A DNA stretch of 45,198 bases, from positions 1-45,198 of the forward strand of contig DRKN01000040.1 in assembly GCA_011051755.1 (NCBI GenBank), written 5' to 3'. Of this stretch, positions 10,268-21,119 are shown in pieces. The notes below the pieces were generated by a model, which saw only the letters and a program-made list of their open reading frames with translations, was not told where the DNA came from and made no database searches. The translations under genes and the position numbers were made by a program. How positions within the stretch are numbered: position 1 is the stretch's first letter; each line of letters starts with the position of its first letter. The DNA is from Gammaproteobacteria bacterium (GTDB lineage Bacteria > Pseudomonadota > Gammaproteobacteria > SZUA-152).

Positions 10268-11968
10268 TTATTGCGTGGCGGCCAGGCCTTCCACGCGGGG
10301 ATCGGCGGCGGCGCTGACCAGCGTGCGCTTTTTATCCCAGACCACGGCCTGCATATTGCCCCAGCCCTGTGTGAATTCACGCAGGGTATGGCCGCGTAAT
10401 TCCAGCCCGGCCACTTCATCTTTGCTGAGGGCTGCCGTTTCGTAGTGCACCACATCGGGCAGGTATTGGTGATGAAAGCGTGGCAGGCCGACCATACTGC
10501 GGGCATCGCCACCGGCCGCAAAATCCAATGCGGCCAATAGCAGCATGCTGATGATGCGGCTGCCGCCGGGGGTGCCAACCACCGCCACGCCACGCTCTGT
10601 CTGTAAAAAACTGGGTGACATGCTGGACAGTGGGCGTTTGCCCGGGGCGATGGCATTGGCCTCACCGCCGACCAGCCCGTATACATTGGGGGTGCCGGGG
10701 CGGGCGGAAAAATCATCCATTTCATCGTTGAGTAATACACCGGTACCGGGGGCGACGAAGCCGGAGCCGAAGGGATAATTGATGGTCAGGGTGGCGGCCA
10801 CACGGTTGCCCGCGTGGTCGAGGATGGAGAAGTGGGTGGTGTCGCGCCCCTTGGGGCCGGTTTCCACGCCGGGCAGATAGTCGCTGGGCAGGGCGCGGTC
10901 GGGGCGGATGGCGGCGCGCAGGCCGTCGGCGTAATAAGGATGCAGCAGCCGTTCGGCGGGGATGCGGGTAAAATCCGGGTCGCCCAGATAGACCGCCCGG
11001 TCGCGGTAGGCGCGGCGCATGGCCTCGATGATCAGGTGTTTGCGGGTGACGCTGTCCTGTGCGTTGAGATTGAAACCGGAGAGGATATTCAATGTGGTTG
11101 CCAGCGTGATGCCTCCCGAGGAGGGTGGCGCCGCCGAGGTGATGCGCATTTCGCCGTGCGGGCTGCGGTAGCGGGCGCGGATCGGTTCGCGCTCGATGAT
11201 ACGGTAGCTTGCCAGATCCGGCAGTGTCCAGATACCGCCGGCGTTACGTACGCCATCGACCAGCTTTTTCGCCACCGAACCACGGTAAAAGCCGTCGTGG
11301 CCCCGCTGTGCGATGGTCTCAAGGGTGTCGGCCAGCGCTGGCTGGCGGATCAGATGACCTTCGGGTGGTACCTCATTGTCTTGCAGAAACAGTGCCGCGG
11401 CGGCTGGCGAAGCGCGCAGGGCCGCGAGGCGGAATGTCGCCATACGACGGTAGTGCCCGCTGACCGCAAAGCCCTCGCGGGCCTGCTGAATGGCCGGAGC
11501 CAGACTGCGTGCCAGTGACAGGCGACCGTAATGTTCGGCCAGACGCACCATGCCTGCCGGAATGCCGGGGATGCCGGCGGCCAGCGGGCCGTCGATGGAC
11601 AGGCCTTTGATTACTTCGCCATCGGTGCCGAGATACATGTCCCGGTGGGCTGCTTGCGGGGCCGTTTCGCGGCCATCGAGCAGGGTCTCGAAGCCGTCTT
11701 TCGCGCGGTGCAGCAGCCAAAAACCACCGCCGCCGAGCCCCGAGCCGGTGGGCTCCACCACCGCCAGCATGGCGGTTACCGCTACTGCGGCGTCGAAGGC
11801 GTTGCCGTTCTGGGCGAGGATCTCCAGTCCGGCGCGGGTGGCCAGCGGATGTGCCGTGGCGATCCCGGCCTGCGGCGGGGTGGCTGCCGGTGCACTGCCC
11901 AGCCCCAGCATGAGCAGGGTGAAGACGACGGCATTGACGCGTTTCGCCCTCCGATGTTGCCGGTTCAT
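10268..11968 (-). CDS. ggt: Gamma-glutamyltransferase, periplasmic
   Basis: Cleaves the gamma-glutamyl bond of glutathione and related amides. The start MNRQHRRAKRVNAVVF (11968) yields a clear signal peptide (RRAKR, then hydrophobic VVFTLLMLGLG, cleavage near APA-A); the track's 12022 start adds 18 residues that spoil it. The 566-aa precursor has PTGSGLGGGGFW near residue 73, the maturation site DTTHFSILD with nucleophile Thr about 377, and the later GTPGGSRIISML. It should self-process into two subunits. Pseudomonas also has a ggt near coaD. The 10022-10267 gap downstream shows no gene. Confidence 0.95.
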   Translation of the reverse strand: MNRQHRRAKRVNAVVFTLLMLGLGSAPAATPPQAGIATAHPLATRAGLEILAQNGNAFDAAVAVTAMLAVVEPTGSGLGGGGFWLLHRAKDGFETLLDGRETAPQAAHRDMYLGTDGEVIKGLSIDGPLAAGIPGIPAGMVRLAEHYGRLSLARSLAPAIQQAREGFAVSGHYRRMATFRLAALRASPAAAALFLQDNEVPPEGHLIRQPALADTLETIAQRGHDGFYRGSVAKKLVDGVRNAGGIWTLPDLASYRIIEREPIRARYRSPHGEMRITSAAPPSSGGITLATTLNILSGFNLNAQDSVTRKHLIIEAMRRAYRDRAVYLGDPDFTRIPAERLLHPYYADGLRAAIRPDRALPSDYLPGVETGPKGRDTTHFSILDHAGNRVAATLTINYPFGSGFVAPGTGVLLNDEMDDFSARPGTPNVYGLVGGEANAIAPGKRPLSSMSPSFLQTERGVAVVGTPGGSRIISMLLLAALDFAAGGDARSMVGLPRFHHQYLPDVVHYETAALSKDEVAGLELRGHTLREFTQGWGNMQAVVWDKKRTLVSAAADPRVEGLAATQ

Positions 11969-12048
11969 GTTTGTGCCTTTTCCCTTGATGAAAACAGCTC
12001 CGTTGTCGGGGCCTTCCGCCATGCCGGCCAGCTATCGTCGATCCACGC

Positions 12049-12826
<778 letters not shown>

Positions 12827-12858
12827 AGGGGAATTGTCGCATGGACGTACAGGGAAGG

Positions 12859-13443
12859 CTAAGTATGGGCCAGGCGGTACGTCACCTGACCGCTGGTTTT
12901 TTCTTTCAACAGCTGCCAGTCGGCGGGCAGGGGCAGTTCGCGCAGTGGGTTTTCTGTTTCCAGGTAAATGCGGGCGCCGGGGGTGAGCCAGCCCTTTTCC
13001 GCCAGCAGGTCGATGCTGGTTTTGATCAGGCCCTGCGCGAAGGGCGGGTCGAGGAATACGATGTCGTAGCGGGCGTCGTCGGGGCCGCGTTCGAGAAAAG
13101 TTTGCACCGCCATGTGCACGACGGCGGCAGCATTGGCATGGAGGCGTTGCAGGTTGGCTTCGATCTGGCGCGTGGCGGCGCTGGATTCATCCACCAGCAC
13201 CACTTGCGAGGCGCCACGCGACAGGGCCTCCAGTCCCAGCGCGCCGCTGCCGGCGAACAGGTCGAGGCAGCGTGCGCCGACGATCTCCGTTTGCAGCCAG
13301 TTGAACAGGGTCTCGCGCACCCGATCCGGGGTGGGACGCAGGCCAGGGATGTCCGGAAACTCCAGCCGTCGTCCCCGCCACTGGCCACCGATAATACGCA
13401 GACGGTTTTGTCCACCGCGCGTGCTGCGTCGCTGACGGCTCAT
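12859..13443 (-). CDS. rsmD: 16S rRNA (guanine-966-N2)-methyltransferase RsmD
   Basis: 194 aa SAM-dependent methyltransferase that makes m2G966 in 16S rRNA. It starts with the basic N terminus [20 protein letters not shown] and continues with [15 protein letters not shown], the SAM loop [19 protein letters not shown] and the catalytic motif VFLDPPF (NPPF/DPPY class). Its ATG abuts the hemF stop codon directly (13443/13444), so the two genes are probably translationally linked. Confidence 0.95.
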   Translation of the reverse strand: MSRQRRSTRGGQNRLRIIGGQWRGRRLEFPDIPGLRPTPDRVRETLFNWLQTEIVGARCLDLFAGSGALGLEALSRGASQVVLVDESSAATRQIEANLQRLHANAAAVVHMAVQTFLERGPDDARYDIVFLDPPFAQGLIKTSIDLLAEKGWLTPGARIYLETENPLRELPLPADWQLLKEKTSGQVTYRLAHT

Positions 13444-15119
<1,676 letters not shown>

Positions 15120-15677
15120 TCAGGCGGGACGGAGGATACGGCCGCTGGCGAGATCGCGAATCGGGGTAGGCCTTGTCTGATTGCCGAGAGGGCCGGAGAT
15201 GATGAGTTCAAGGGCGGGGCCCAGCTGCCGTCGTACCGCCAATGAACTGCGTGCCGGCGTTTGGCCGCTGCGGTTGGCGCTGGTGGAGATCAGGGGATGG
15301 CCGAGTTGGCGGCACAGGGCGGCGGCCTGAGGGTGATCAGTGATGCGCACGGCGAGGGTGTCATGGCTGCCGCGCAACCAGCGGGGTGTTTCCGGGCGTG
15401 CCGGCAGTAACCAGGTGACGGGGCCGGGCCAAGTGGTGTGCAGGGTGGCTTCATCATCGCTGTTCAGGGGGAGCAGGAAGGGGGACAACTGGCTGAAATC
15501 AGCGGCGATGAGGATTAGCCCCTTATCCATGGATCGTCTCTTCAGGCTCAGCAGGCGTAGCACGGCGGCAGCATTCAGTGGATCACAGCCGAGTCCGTAG
15601 ACTGCTTCGGTGGGATAGGCGATGAGGCCGCCGGCGTGGATGACGCGGGCGGCCTGGCGCAGTTGCCAGTGGTTCAT
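15120..15677 (-). CDS. tsaC: L-threonylcarbamoyladenylate synthase TsaC (YrdC/Sua5 family)
   Basis: 185 aa, the short TsaC type without the Sua5 C-terminal domain. It makes threonylcarbamoyl-AMP for the t6A37 modification of ANN-decoding tRNAs. It begins MNHWQLRQAARVIHAGGLIAYPTEAVYGLGCDP, a near-textbook TsaC N terminus; KRRSMDKGLILIA (substrate-binding Lys/Arg) is near residue 46 and STSANRSGQ near 132. TsaC genes neighbour hemF in Pseudomonas. Part of an otherwise essential pathway. Confidence 0.95.
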   Translation of the reverse strand: MNHWQLRQAARVIHAGGLIAYPTEAVYGLGCDPLNAAAVLRLLSLKRRSMDKGLILIAADFSQLSPFLLPLNSDDEATLHTTWPGPVTWLLPARPETPRWLRGSHDTLAVRITDHPQAAALCRQLGHPLISTSANRSGQTPARSSLAVRRQLGPALELIISGPLGNQTRPTPIRDLASGRILRPA

Positions 15678-15700
15678 GGGCCTTTCGTTACAAGGGGTTC

Positions 15701-15853
15701 GTCACAGAGGACACAGAGAAAACAATTTAAGAACCTGTCATTCCGGCGAAGGGCGGAATCCAGTGCCAGCATCGAGCGTGTGCCGAGTTTCAGGTCTCTG
15801 CGTCGTGCAGCGTTCAGCATAACGAACAATTTTTATGTGTGCCTCTGTGGTGA
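15701..15853. repeat. CACAGAG-type inverted repeat pair, family C copy 1
   Basis: GTCACAGAGGACACAGAGAAAA at 15701 faces CCTCTGTGGTGA at 15842-15853 in inverted orientation. Between them is GTCATTCCGGCGAAGGGCGGAAT, itself a partial hairpin of a common intergenic type. Related copies are at 33571 and within 41751-41836. No gene is seen between tsaC and the purE fragment. Confidence 0.7.
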
Positions 15854-15861
15854 ATCTGCCG

Positions 15862-16005
15862 TTACTTCTTCAGACTCGCCTGTAACTCGGTATCCTTGGC
15901 GGCGCGTTCGGCCAGTCCGGCGTCACTGGTGGCGAGAATCTGTGTGGCCAGGTAAGCGGCGTTCTTGGCGCTGGCCTTGCCAATGGCGACGAAGGGTTTG
16001 CTCAT
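15862..16005 (-). pseudogene. purE: 3' fragment of purE (N5-CAIR mutase)
   Basis: A 47-codon ORF, too short for the track: MSKPFVAIGKASAKNAAYLAAQILATSD... From memory it matches the C-terminal helix region of PurE, where E. coli reads VAIGKAGAKNAALLAAQILAT, so about 40 residues align while the preceding catalytic domain (SDxxT, SxHRTP) is missing. It starts with ATG-AGC but has no good Shine-Dalgarno. It lies just downstream of purD, another purine gene, between two repeat elements. I take it as a deletion relic; a functional small protein cannot be excluded. An intact purE would be expected elsewhere. Confidence 0.78.
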
Positions 16006-16065
16006 GTTTTATTGCCTGTCTGTTGTCGGCCGGTGTGCGGTCAGGGTTTTAGTTTATCAGTCAGT

Positions 16066-16196
16066 GTAGGAGCGGGCCATGCCCGCGATAGTTGTCGTGC
16101 TGCGAAGTGTGGGAGCAGCTTCAGCCGTGAAGGATGCAGGCCGGTTCCACCGATCATTTGTTTTTCACGACCCATCGCGGGCATGGCCCGCTCCTT
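16066..16196. repeat. REP-like pair, family A copy 1 (GTAGGAGCGGGCCATGCCCGCGA)
   Basis: GTAGGAGCGGGCCATGCCCGCGA at 16066-16088 is itself palindromic (CGGGC/GCCCG), and an inverted mate TCGCGGGCATGGCCCGCTCCTT lies at 16175-16196. The same unit bounds the 41691-41880 element. The right arm overlaps the last codons of purD, encoding its tail. Confidence 0.85.
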
Positions 16197-17493
16197 GTAT
16201 GTTCTGTTCCCGCGCGATGGCCCGGTGACCGATGTCGCGACGGTAAACCATGCCCTCCCAGTGAATCTGTTTTACCAGTTCATAGGCGCGTGTCTGTGCC
16301 GCTCTGACGCTGTTGCCCAGGCCGACGGCACACAGGACACGTCCGCCGGCGGTGACAATACGGCTGTTTTTTTCGGCCGTGCCGGCGTGGAACACCTTGG
16401 CCTCGGGGATCATGTCGGTGTTGTCATCGGGCAGCCCGTGAATGTTATCACCTCTGCGGTAGTCGCCGGGATAACCGCCGGCAGCCAGTACCACGCCCAA
16501 GGCCGCCTGCGGATCCCAGTCGGTATCGATCTGGTCGAGCCTTTCATCCAGTGCTGCGTCGATGAGTCCCACGAGGTCAGAGCGCAGGCGCATCATGATG
16601 GGTTGGGTTTCCGGGTCGCCGAAGCGGCAGTTGTACTCCAGCACTTTGGGCGTGCCGTCAGGGGTGATCATTACCCCGGCGTAGAGAAAACCGGCGTAGG
16701 GATGGCCCTCGGCGGCCATGCCGGTCACCGTGGGTTCGATGATTTCGTGCATGATGCGCGTGTGCAGCGCCGGGGTAATCACTGGAGCCGGCGAATAGGC
16801 GCCCATGCCGCCGGTGTTGGGCCCAAGGTCGCCCTCGTCGCGGGCTTTGTGATCCTGTGAAGTGGCCAGCGGCAGGATGTGTTTGCCGTCCACCATGACG
16901 ATGAAGCTGGCCTCCTCGCCCTGCAAAAACTCCTCGATCACCACCCGATGCCCGGCCTCGCCGAAGGCGTTGCCGGCAAGCATGTCTTTCACGGCGGTAA
17001 TGGCCTCGTCCTCGGTCTGCGCTAGGATCACGCCCTTGCCAGCGGCCAGGCCGTCGGCCTTGACCACGATGGGCGCGCCCTGCTGGCGGATGTAAGCGAC
17101 GGCCGCGTCGATGTCGGTGAAGTTACCGTAGGCAGCGGTGGGGATTCGATGGCGAGCGAGGAAGTTCTTGGTGAAGGCCTTGGAGCCTTCCAGTTGCGCT
17201 GCGCCCCTGGTGGGGCCGAAACAGCGCAGGCCGGCGTCACGGAAGGCGTCCACCACACCCAGCACCAGCGGTGCCTCGGGGCCGACGATGGTCTGCGCAA
17301 TGTCGTTGTCGCGGGCGAAGGCCACCAGGGCGCTGATGTCTTCCACACCGATGGCGACGTTTTCCACCTTGGGTTCCAGCGCCGTGCCCACGTTACCGGG
17401 AGCGACGAAGACTCTTTCCACGCGCGGCGACTGTACCGCCTTCCAGGCCAGGGCATGTTCGCGTCCGCCGCTGCCAATTACCAGTACCTTCAT
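16165..17493 (-). CDS. purD: Phosphoribosylamine-glycine ligase PurD (GARS)
   Basis: ATP-grasp enzyme of purine synthesis, joining glycine to phosphoribosylamine. 442 aa, some 15-20 longer than usual. N terminus MKVLVIGSGGREHALAWK is diagnostic; VGPEAPLVLGVVD is near residue 72, ATP-grasp DGLAAGKGVILA near 145, VIEEFLQGEEASF near 186, PNTGGMGAYSPAP near 225 and EYNCRFGDPETQ near 287. The normal domain ends around YRRDIGHRAI; the extra tail (NIQGAGHARDGS) is encoded by a palindromic repeat arm. It is not next to purH; only a purE scrap follows. It is divergent from the cytochrome gene. Confidence 0.96.
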   Translation of the reverse strand: MKVLVIGSGGREHALAWKAVQSPRVERVFVAPGNVGTALEPKVENVAIGVEDISALVAFARDNDIAQTIVGPEAPLVLGVVDAFRDAGLRCFGPTRGAAQLEGSKAFTKNFLARHRIPTAAYGNFTDIDAAVAYIRQQGAPIVVKADGLAAGKGVILAQTEDEAITAVKDMLAGNAFGEAGHRVVIEEFLQGEEASFIVMVDGKHILPLATSQDHKARDEGDLGPNTGGMGAYSPAPVITPALHTRIMHEIIEPTVTGMAAEGHPYAGFLYAGVMITPDGTPKVLEYNCRFGDPETQPIMMRLRSDLVGLIDAALDERLDQIDTDWDPQAALGVVLAAGGYPGDYRRGDNIHGLPDDNTDMIPEAKVFHAGTAEKNSRIVTAGGRVLCAVGLGNSVRAAQTRAYELVKQIHWEGMVYRRDIGHRAIAREQNIQGAGHARDGS

Positions 17494-17614
17494 TCGATGT
17501 GCGTTCCCATCTGTATCGGAGTCGCGAATGATATCAGACCTTGTGTCGTGTGGCGTAGGTAGGGGGATCGATGAGGCGTGGGAAAAATAAAATATGGCAG
17601 GCGCCTGGATAATT

Positions 17615-17633
17615 CTTTAGACAGAGTCTAAAG
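17615..17633. promoter_or_regulatory. Perfect palindrome, candidate operator before the cytochrome gene
   Basis: CTTTAGAC-AGA-GTCTAAAG is an 8+8 bp perfect inverted repeat about 90 bp before the cytochrome start, in the divergent purD/cytochrome gap. Size and symmetry suit a dimeric regulator site. I cannot assign the regulator. Confidence 0.45.
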
Positions 17634-17721
17634 TTGTTGTTCTGGGGCGCCGATAGATGAAGTAGCCCCCGGGCAGACGCAATGCCGAGATAACAACATC
17701 ATGATGAGGAGAAGGATGCAA

Positions 17722-19119
17722 ATGAATAAATCAATACGCCAACAGTCGTGGGGTCTGGCGGCCCTTGTCGCCGCGGTGGCTATTACTGCGGGGAATGCAC
17801 AGGCAACGGAGCCGGTGTCCAGTTATGCCCCGGTGAGCAATATTGGTGACTTTAAAACCACAAAGAAAAAGATGGAAAAGGCCCGCCCGGCGATCATGAA
17901 GCGGCAGATGAAATTGCTCGAAGAGCGCTATGTGCTGGATGAACGTTCGCAGAAAGGGCTGACCATGTCGGGTGGCAAAGCCCAGCAGGTGGGGGTGCGG
18001 GTGAAGCTGCCGAAGGGGGTTGACTGGCAGGATCTGTCGGCTATGAGTCCGGCGAAAATCCGTGACCGGGGATTGTTTCCAGCAGGCTTTCTTCCTTTGC
18101 CCCACCCTAATCACGCGGAAGGCGGGATGGTGTTTCCGCAGTATCACATTGACGCCGTAAAGAAACAGAGCAAGCGGGATCTGCAGCGCTTCGATCTTGA
18201 CTATGATTTACCGGCGCACTTTCTGCCGGAGTTTCCGCCACCTCTTTATCTGACCACCCGGCCGGATTTGGGTGATGTCTCCCAGGGCAAGCTGATCTCC
18301 ATTGAGAATTATTTTGATCTGTTCAATGGCATCCTCAATCCCAAGCAGCTCGAAGGTGTGCGGCTGTTGGTAACGCCGACGCCGCAGCAACAGTTCAATG
18401 CCACCAATGATCGCCGTTCGGCGCACGCCAGTCTGGGTGTGGCCTGCTTCGATTGTCACGTCAACGGACACAGCAATGCCGCCACACATCTATTGGGAGA
18501 TATCCGGCCTCAGCCGTTTCGGCTGCGCATCGACACGCCAACTCTGCGTGGTGTGAATGTCCAGCGCTTGTTCGGTTCCAAGCGTGCACTGAAAACGGTG
18601 GAAGACTTTACCGAGTTTGAGCAGCGGGCCGCCTATTTTGACGGTGATCCCGTCATCGCGACCAAGAAGGGGGTCAATATTCTTGAGCGTGGCAGTCAGG
18701 TTCATTTCATGTCGGAATTCGAATCGATTTTGGGCTTCCCGCCTGCGCCCAAGCTCGATGTGTTTGGACGGCTCGATCCCGCCAAGGCGAGCAAGGCCGA
18801 ACTACGCGGGCAAGATCTCTTCTTCGGCAAAGGCCGTTGCAGTACCTGCCATACGCCGCCTTATTACACCGACAATCAGATGCATGACTTGCAGACCGAG
18901 CGCTTCTTCAAGCCCACCCTGGTCAATGGCCGTCAGGCCAGTATCGATGGCAAGATCAAGACCTTCCCCCTGCGTGGCATCAAGGATTCCCCACCCTACC
19001 TGCACGATGGCCGTCTTCTGACGCTGGAGGATACGGTGGAATTCTTCAACCTGATATTGCAACTGGATCTGAATAAGGGTGAGAAGGGCGATCTCGTTGC
19101 CTTCCTGCGCGCTCTTTAA
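17722..19119 (+). CDS. Di-heme cytochrome c, MauG/cytochrome c peroxidase-related, exported
   Basis: 465 aa from MNKSIRQQSW (17722, after AGGAGAAGG). An N-terminal signal peptide (hydrophobic GLAALVAAVAITAG, cleavage near AQA-T) indicates export to the periplasm. Two c-heme sites are seen: CFDCH at about 242-246 and CSTCH at about 373-377. The C-terminal third (LRGQDLFFGKGRCSTCHTPPYYTDN, PLRGIKDSPPYLHDGRLLTLEDTVEFFN) is typical of the peroxidase/MauG superfamily. The 240-residue N-terminal part is less familiar, so substrate and activity (peroxidase, oxidase or protein modification) are unknown. Single gene with a possible upstream operator and a good terminator. A broken paralogue lies at 21508. 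Confidence 0.85.
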   Translation: MNKSIRQQSWGLAALVAAVAITAGNAQATEPVSSYAPVSNIGDFKTTKKKMEKARPAIMKRQMKLLEERYVLDERSQKGLTMSGGKAQQVGVRVKLPKGVDWQDLSAMSPAKIRDRGLFPAGFLPLPHPNHAEGGMVFPQYHIDAVKKQSKRDLQRFDLDYDLPAHFLPEFPPPLYLTTRPDLGDVSQGKLISIENYFDLFNGILNPKQLEGVRLLVTPTPQQQFNATNDRRSAHASLGVACFDCHVNGHSNAATHLLGDIRPQPFRLRIDTPTLRGVNVQRLFGSKRALKTVEDFTEFEQRAAYFDGDPVIATKKGVNILERGSQVHFMSEFESILGFPPAPKLDVFGRLDPAKASKAELRGQDLFFGKGRCSTCHTPPYYTDNQMHDLQTERFFKPTLVNGRQASIDGKIKTFPLRGIKDSPPYLHDGRLLTLEDTVEFFNLILQLDLNKGEKGDLVAFLRAL

Positions 19120-19146
19120 CAGTATTTAGTGTTTATCACTGCTTGC

Positions 19147-19178
19147 AGGCCCTCCGCATGGGTGGAGGGCCTGTTTTT
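19147..19178 (+). terminator. Rho-independent terminator of the cytochrome gene
   Basis: AGGCCCTCC-GCATGGGT-GGAGGGCCT is a perfect 9-bp stem followed by GTTTTTG, 28 bp after the stop. Confidence 0.9.
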
Positions 19179-19867
19179 GTGTGGGGATTACAGGATATGA
19201 GTCGTTCAAACTTGAGAGCAGGCAACCATCGCATCCAGACAGGGATTCGATGTTCTACGTTTTGGTCTAATACTCATTCACAAGACCGGAGACGAGCCAC
19301 GAAGCCATGTTTGGCAGATTAATCGGGGCGTCGGATAACTTTACACTTGGAGAGGTGGCCTGCACTTTCGTCTAGCCAACTAATTGAAATTAATGATTAT
19401 AATATTTATGGCACGAATACTGCAATCTGTCAGTTTAGCTGGCTGGTGTCGTGAGTTAATGGGAGTTGCGAATTTGGGAGGATTAAGGGGTCTTCTTCAA
19501 TGCCATTAAGTCAATAAAATGATGACTGTTTTGTAGAAACCAGCAATGTTGGGATTCCTACGACACCACCACCCGACAATAAGCAGGATGTCAGGCTTAA
19601 CTTAGTGACATTGGGGTCTTCTTCGTTTTTCTCAATCAGAACGCTTGATTCCTTTCATTTAGCTACCGCTCGATAGCTTCTAAGCATCGCCTGATCAGAG
19701 CCTTCGATGGATCGTTTACGTTACAAACGTAATTAATGCTTATTATCGAGAAAATTTTATGTATACAATGAGGCCTAATCGATAAAGCTCCAGCCAAAAA
19801 CGTTTAGAACTGGAGGGATTTGCCAGCAATGTTGAGAAAGCGCCATTCAGAAAACAGGGAGATAGTT
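19179..19867. other. AT-rich 690-bp gap before the TraT operon; no gene, some sites
   Basis: No ORF is supported. It becomes clearly AT-richer than the flanks. TGGCACG-AATA-CTGCA at 19409-19424 is one base off the sigma-54 consensus (TTGCA expected), but nothing convincing starts just downstream. TTACGTT-ACA-AACGTAA at 19716-19732 is a perfect 7+7 bp palindrome, and TATACAAT at 19762-19769 is a possible -10, together about 100 bp before the small exported gene; these may be its operator and promoter. Confidence 0.4.
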
Positions 19868-20191
19868 ATGCCAGTATTATTGCTTTTTTCGTTATTACTG
19901 TTCTTCGTCTCACCAATTTATGCCTCGGATGAAGAGGATGAAATGGCCAGACAGCAGAGAATGTTGAATCAGGAGGTTATGTCACAGGAATTTCTAGCCG
20001 AACAGCCAGAAAAAGTCGATGCCTACATTAAAAAGGCAATGGAAAAGAACTTAAAGCCAGCAGAATATACCGGCAATAATTGGCGCAGGGGTTACACATG
20101 CCGTGACTTGCTTCGCTACTCTTGGAGAGAGTATCGTGACTGCAAATATTACCACCACTATCATGGCAGATACTACGCTTATCCTTATTGA
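19868..20191 (+). CDS. Small exported protein of unknown function, TraT-linked
   Basis: 107 aa from MPVLLLFSLLLFF (19868, preceded by GGGAG at 8 nt; the track's 19820 start adds 16 residues). A clear signal peptide ends near IYA-S, leaving an acidic start (DEEDEMARQQRM), a helical middle, and a C-terminal segment rich in Tyr, His and Arg (YYHHYHGRYYAYPY). Two cysteines (mature region, C78 and C92, CRDLLRYSWREYRDC) could form a disulfide. I do not recognise a family. It precedes the traT-like gene by 57 bp on the same strand, so they are likely one operon and may act together at the cell surface. Confidence 0.72.
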   Translation: MPVLLLFSLLLFFVSPIYASDEEDEMARQQRMLNQEVMSQEFLAEQPEKVDAYIKKAMEKNLKPAEYTGNNWRRGYTCRDLLRYSWREYRDCKYYHHYHGRYYAYPY

Positions 20192-20248
20192 ATGCAGGAA
20201 AATCTAAAATCAAGCCCTCTAAATCTTACTTTCATGGAGCCCATGATA

Positions 20249-21007
20249 ATGACAAAACTTAAATTTTTGTGTCAACTGGGTGGTATCGCCATTGCCATTA
20301 CCCTATTGGCTGGTTGTGCCGCTGTGGAAACGTCCATTGCCAAACGTCATCTGGATATTCAAACAAAAATTAGCACGGCTATTTTTGTCGATCCTGTCAA
20401 GAAAGAAAAAAGAACGATCTATGTCAACATACGTAGCGGGGTAATGGAGTTTGACAGGCGTGCTTTTAAGCAAAATATCATGGAGGAATTCGCAGGTAAT
20501 GATAATGGCTATAAAATTATTGATGACCCGGACATAGCGCAATATCATATGAATGTTTTCGTCACCAGCCTGGAAAAAACCAATCCCACAGCAGCAGAAA
20601 GGGCCCTCAAGCAAGGCTATTCAGACAGGGGCGCAGGAGCTGCGACTGGAGCACTTGTAGGGGCAGACCAGGGCGGATCTATAACTAGTGCGGTTGGTGG
20701 AGGCCTATTGGGTGCACTGGGCACAACTGCAGCAAATGCCTTTGTACAAGATGTCACATACATGCTTGTCGCCGATATAAAAATCACGGAAAAAACACGT
20801 GCTGGCGTTATCGTCCGCAAAGACACGCAAATCAGCGCCAAAGTCTCTGATGCAGGCTCAAGTACACAACGAGTTTCAGAAGCGACAAACCGCAAAGAAT
20901 ACACAACCAGAATAGTAACAACAGCTAACAAGGCAAATCTTGAGATTGAAGAAGCACAACCATTAATGTTCAAAAAAACAGCCTATGCCATGTCTGGGTT
21001 TTTCTAA
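20249..21007 (+). CDS. traT: TraT-family outer-membrane lipoprotein
   Basis: 252 aa from MTKLKFLCQLGG (20249, GGAG 8 nt upstream). Lipobox LLAGC puts the lipidated Cys at 23, with Ala-Ala after it, so outer-membrane sorting is expected. It aligns from memory with F-plasmid TraT over its length: AVETSIAKRHLDIQTKI, STAIFVDPV, the glycine-rich GAGAATGALVGAD and GGGLLGALGTTAANAFV membrane-like stretch, FVQDVTYMLVADIKITEKTRAGV, and EYTTRIVTTANKANLEIEEAQP. TraT gives surface exclusion and complement resistance on F-type plasmids. No other transfer gene is nearby, so this is a chromosomal TraT of unknown role, paired with a novel small exported protein. Confidence 0.87.
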   Translation: MTKLKFLCQLGGIAIAITLLAGCAAVETSIAKRHLDIQTKISTAIFVDPVKKEKRTIYVNIRSGVMEFDRRAFKQNIMEEFAGNDNGYKIIDDPDIAQYHMNVFVTSLEKTNPTAAERALKQGYSDRGAGAATGALVGADQGGSITSAVGGGLLGALGTTAANAFVQDVTYMLVADIKITEKTRAGVIVRKDTQISAKVSDAGSSTQRVSEATNRKEYTTRIVTTANKANLEIEEAQPLMFKKTAYAMSGFF

Positions 21008-21086
21008 TGAGGGTCTGAGTGATTTTAGGCGAAGGAGATTGGGATTCGGATTAATTGTTGACGAGCAATCAGCTTCTGTATCGTCG

Positions 21087-21119
21087 CGCCGGAATGCTTT
21101 ATGCTTTCCGGCGTTTTTT
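21087..21119 (+). terminator. Rho-independent terminator of the TraT operon
   Basis: CGCCGGAA-tgctttatgct-TTCCGGCG is a perfect 8-bp stem followed by TTTTTT, about 80 bp after the traT stop. Confidence 0.9.

Noticed and set aside
15636-16052. 138-aa plus-strand ORF over the tsaC-purD gap
   Set aside because: It reads through repeats and the antisense of the purE fragment.
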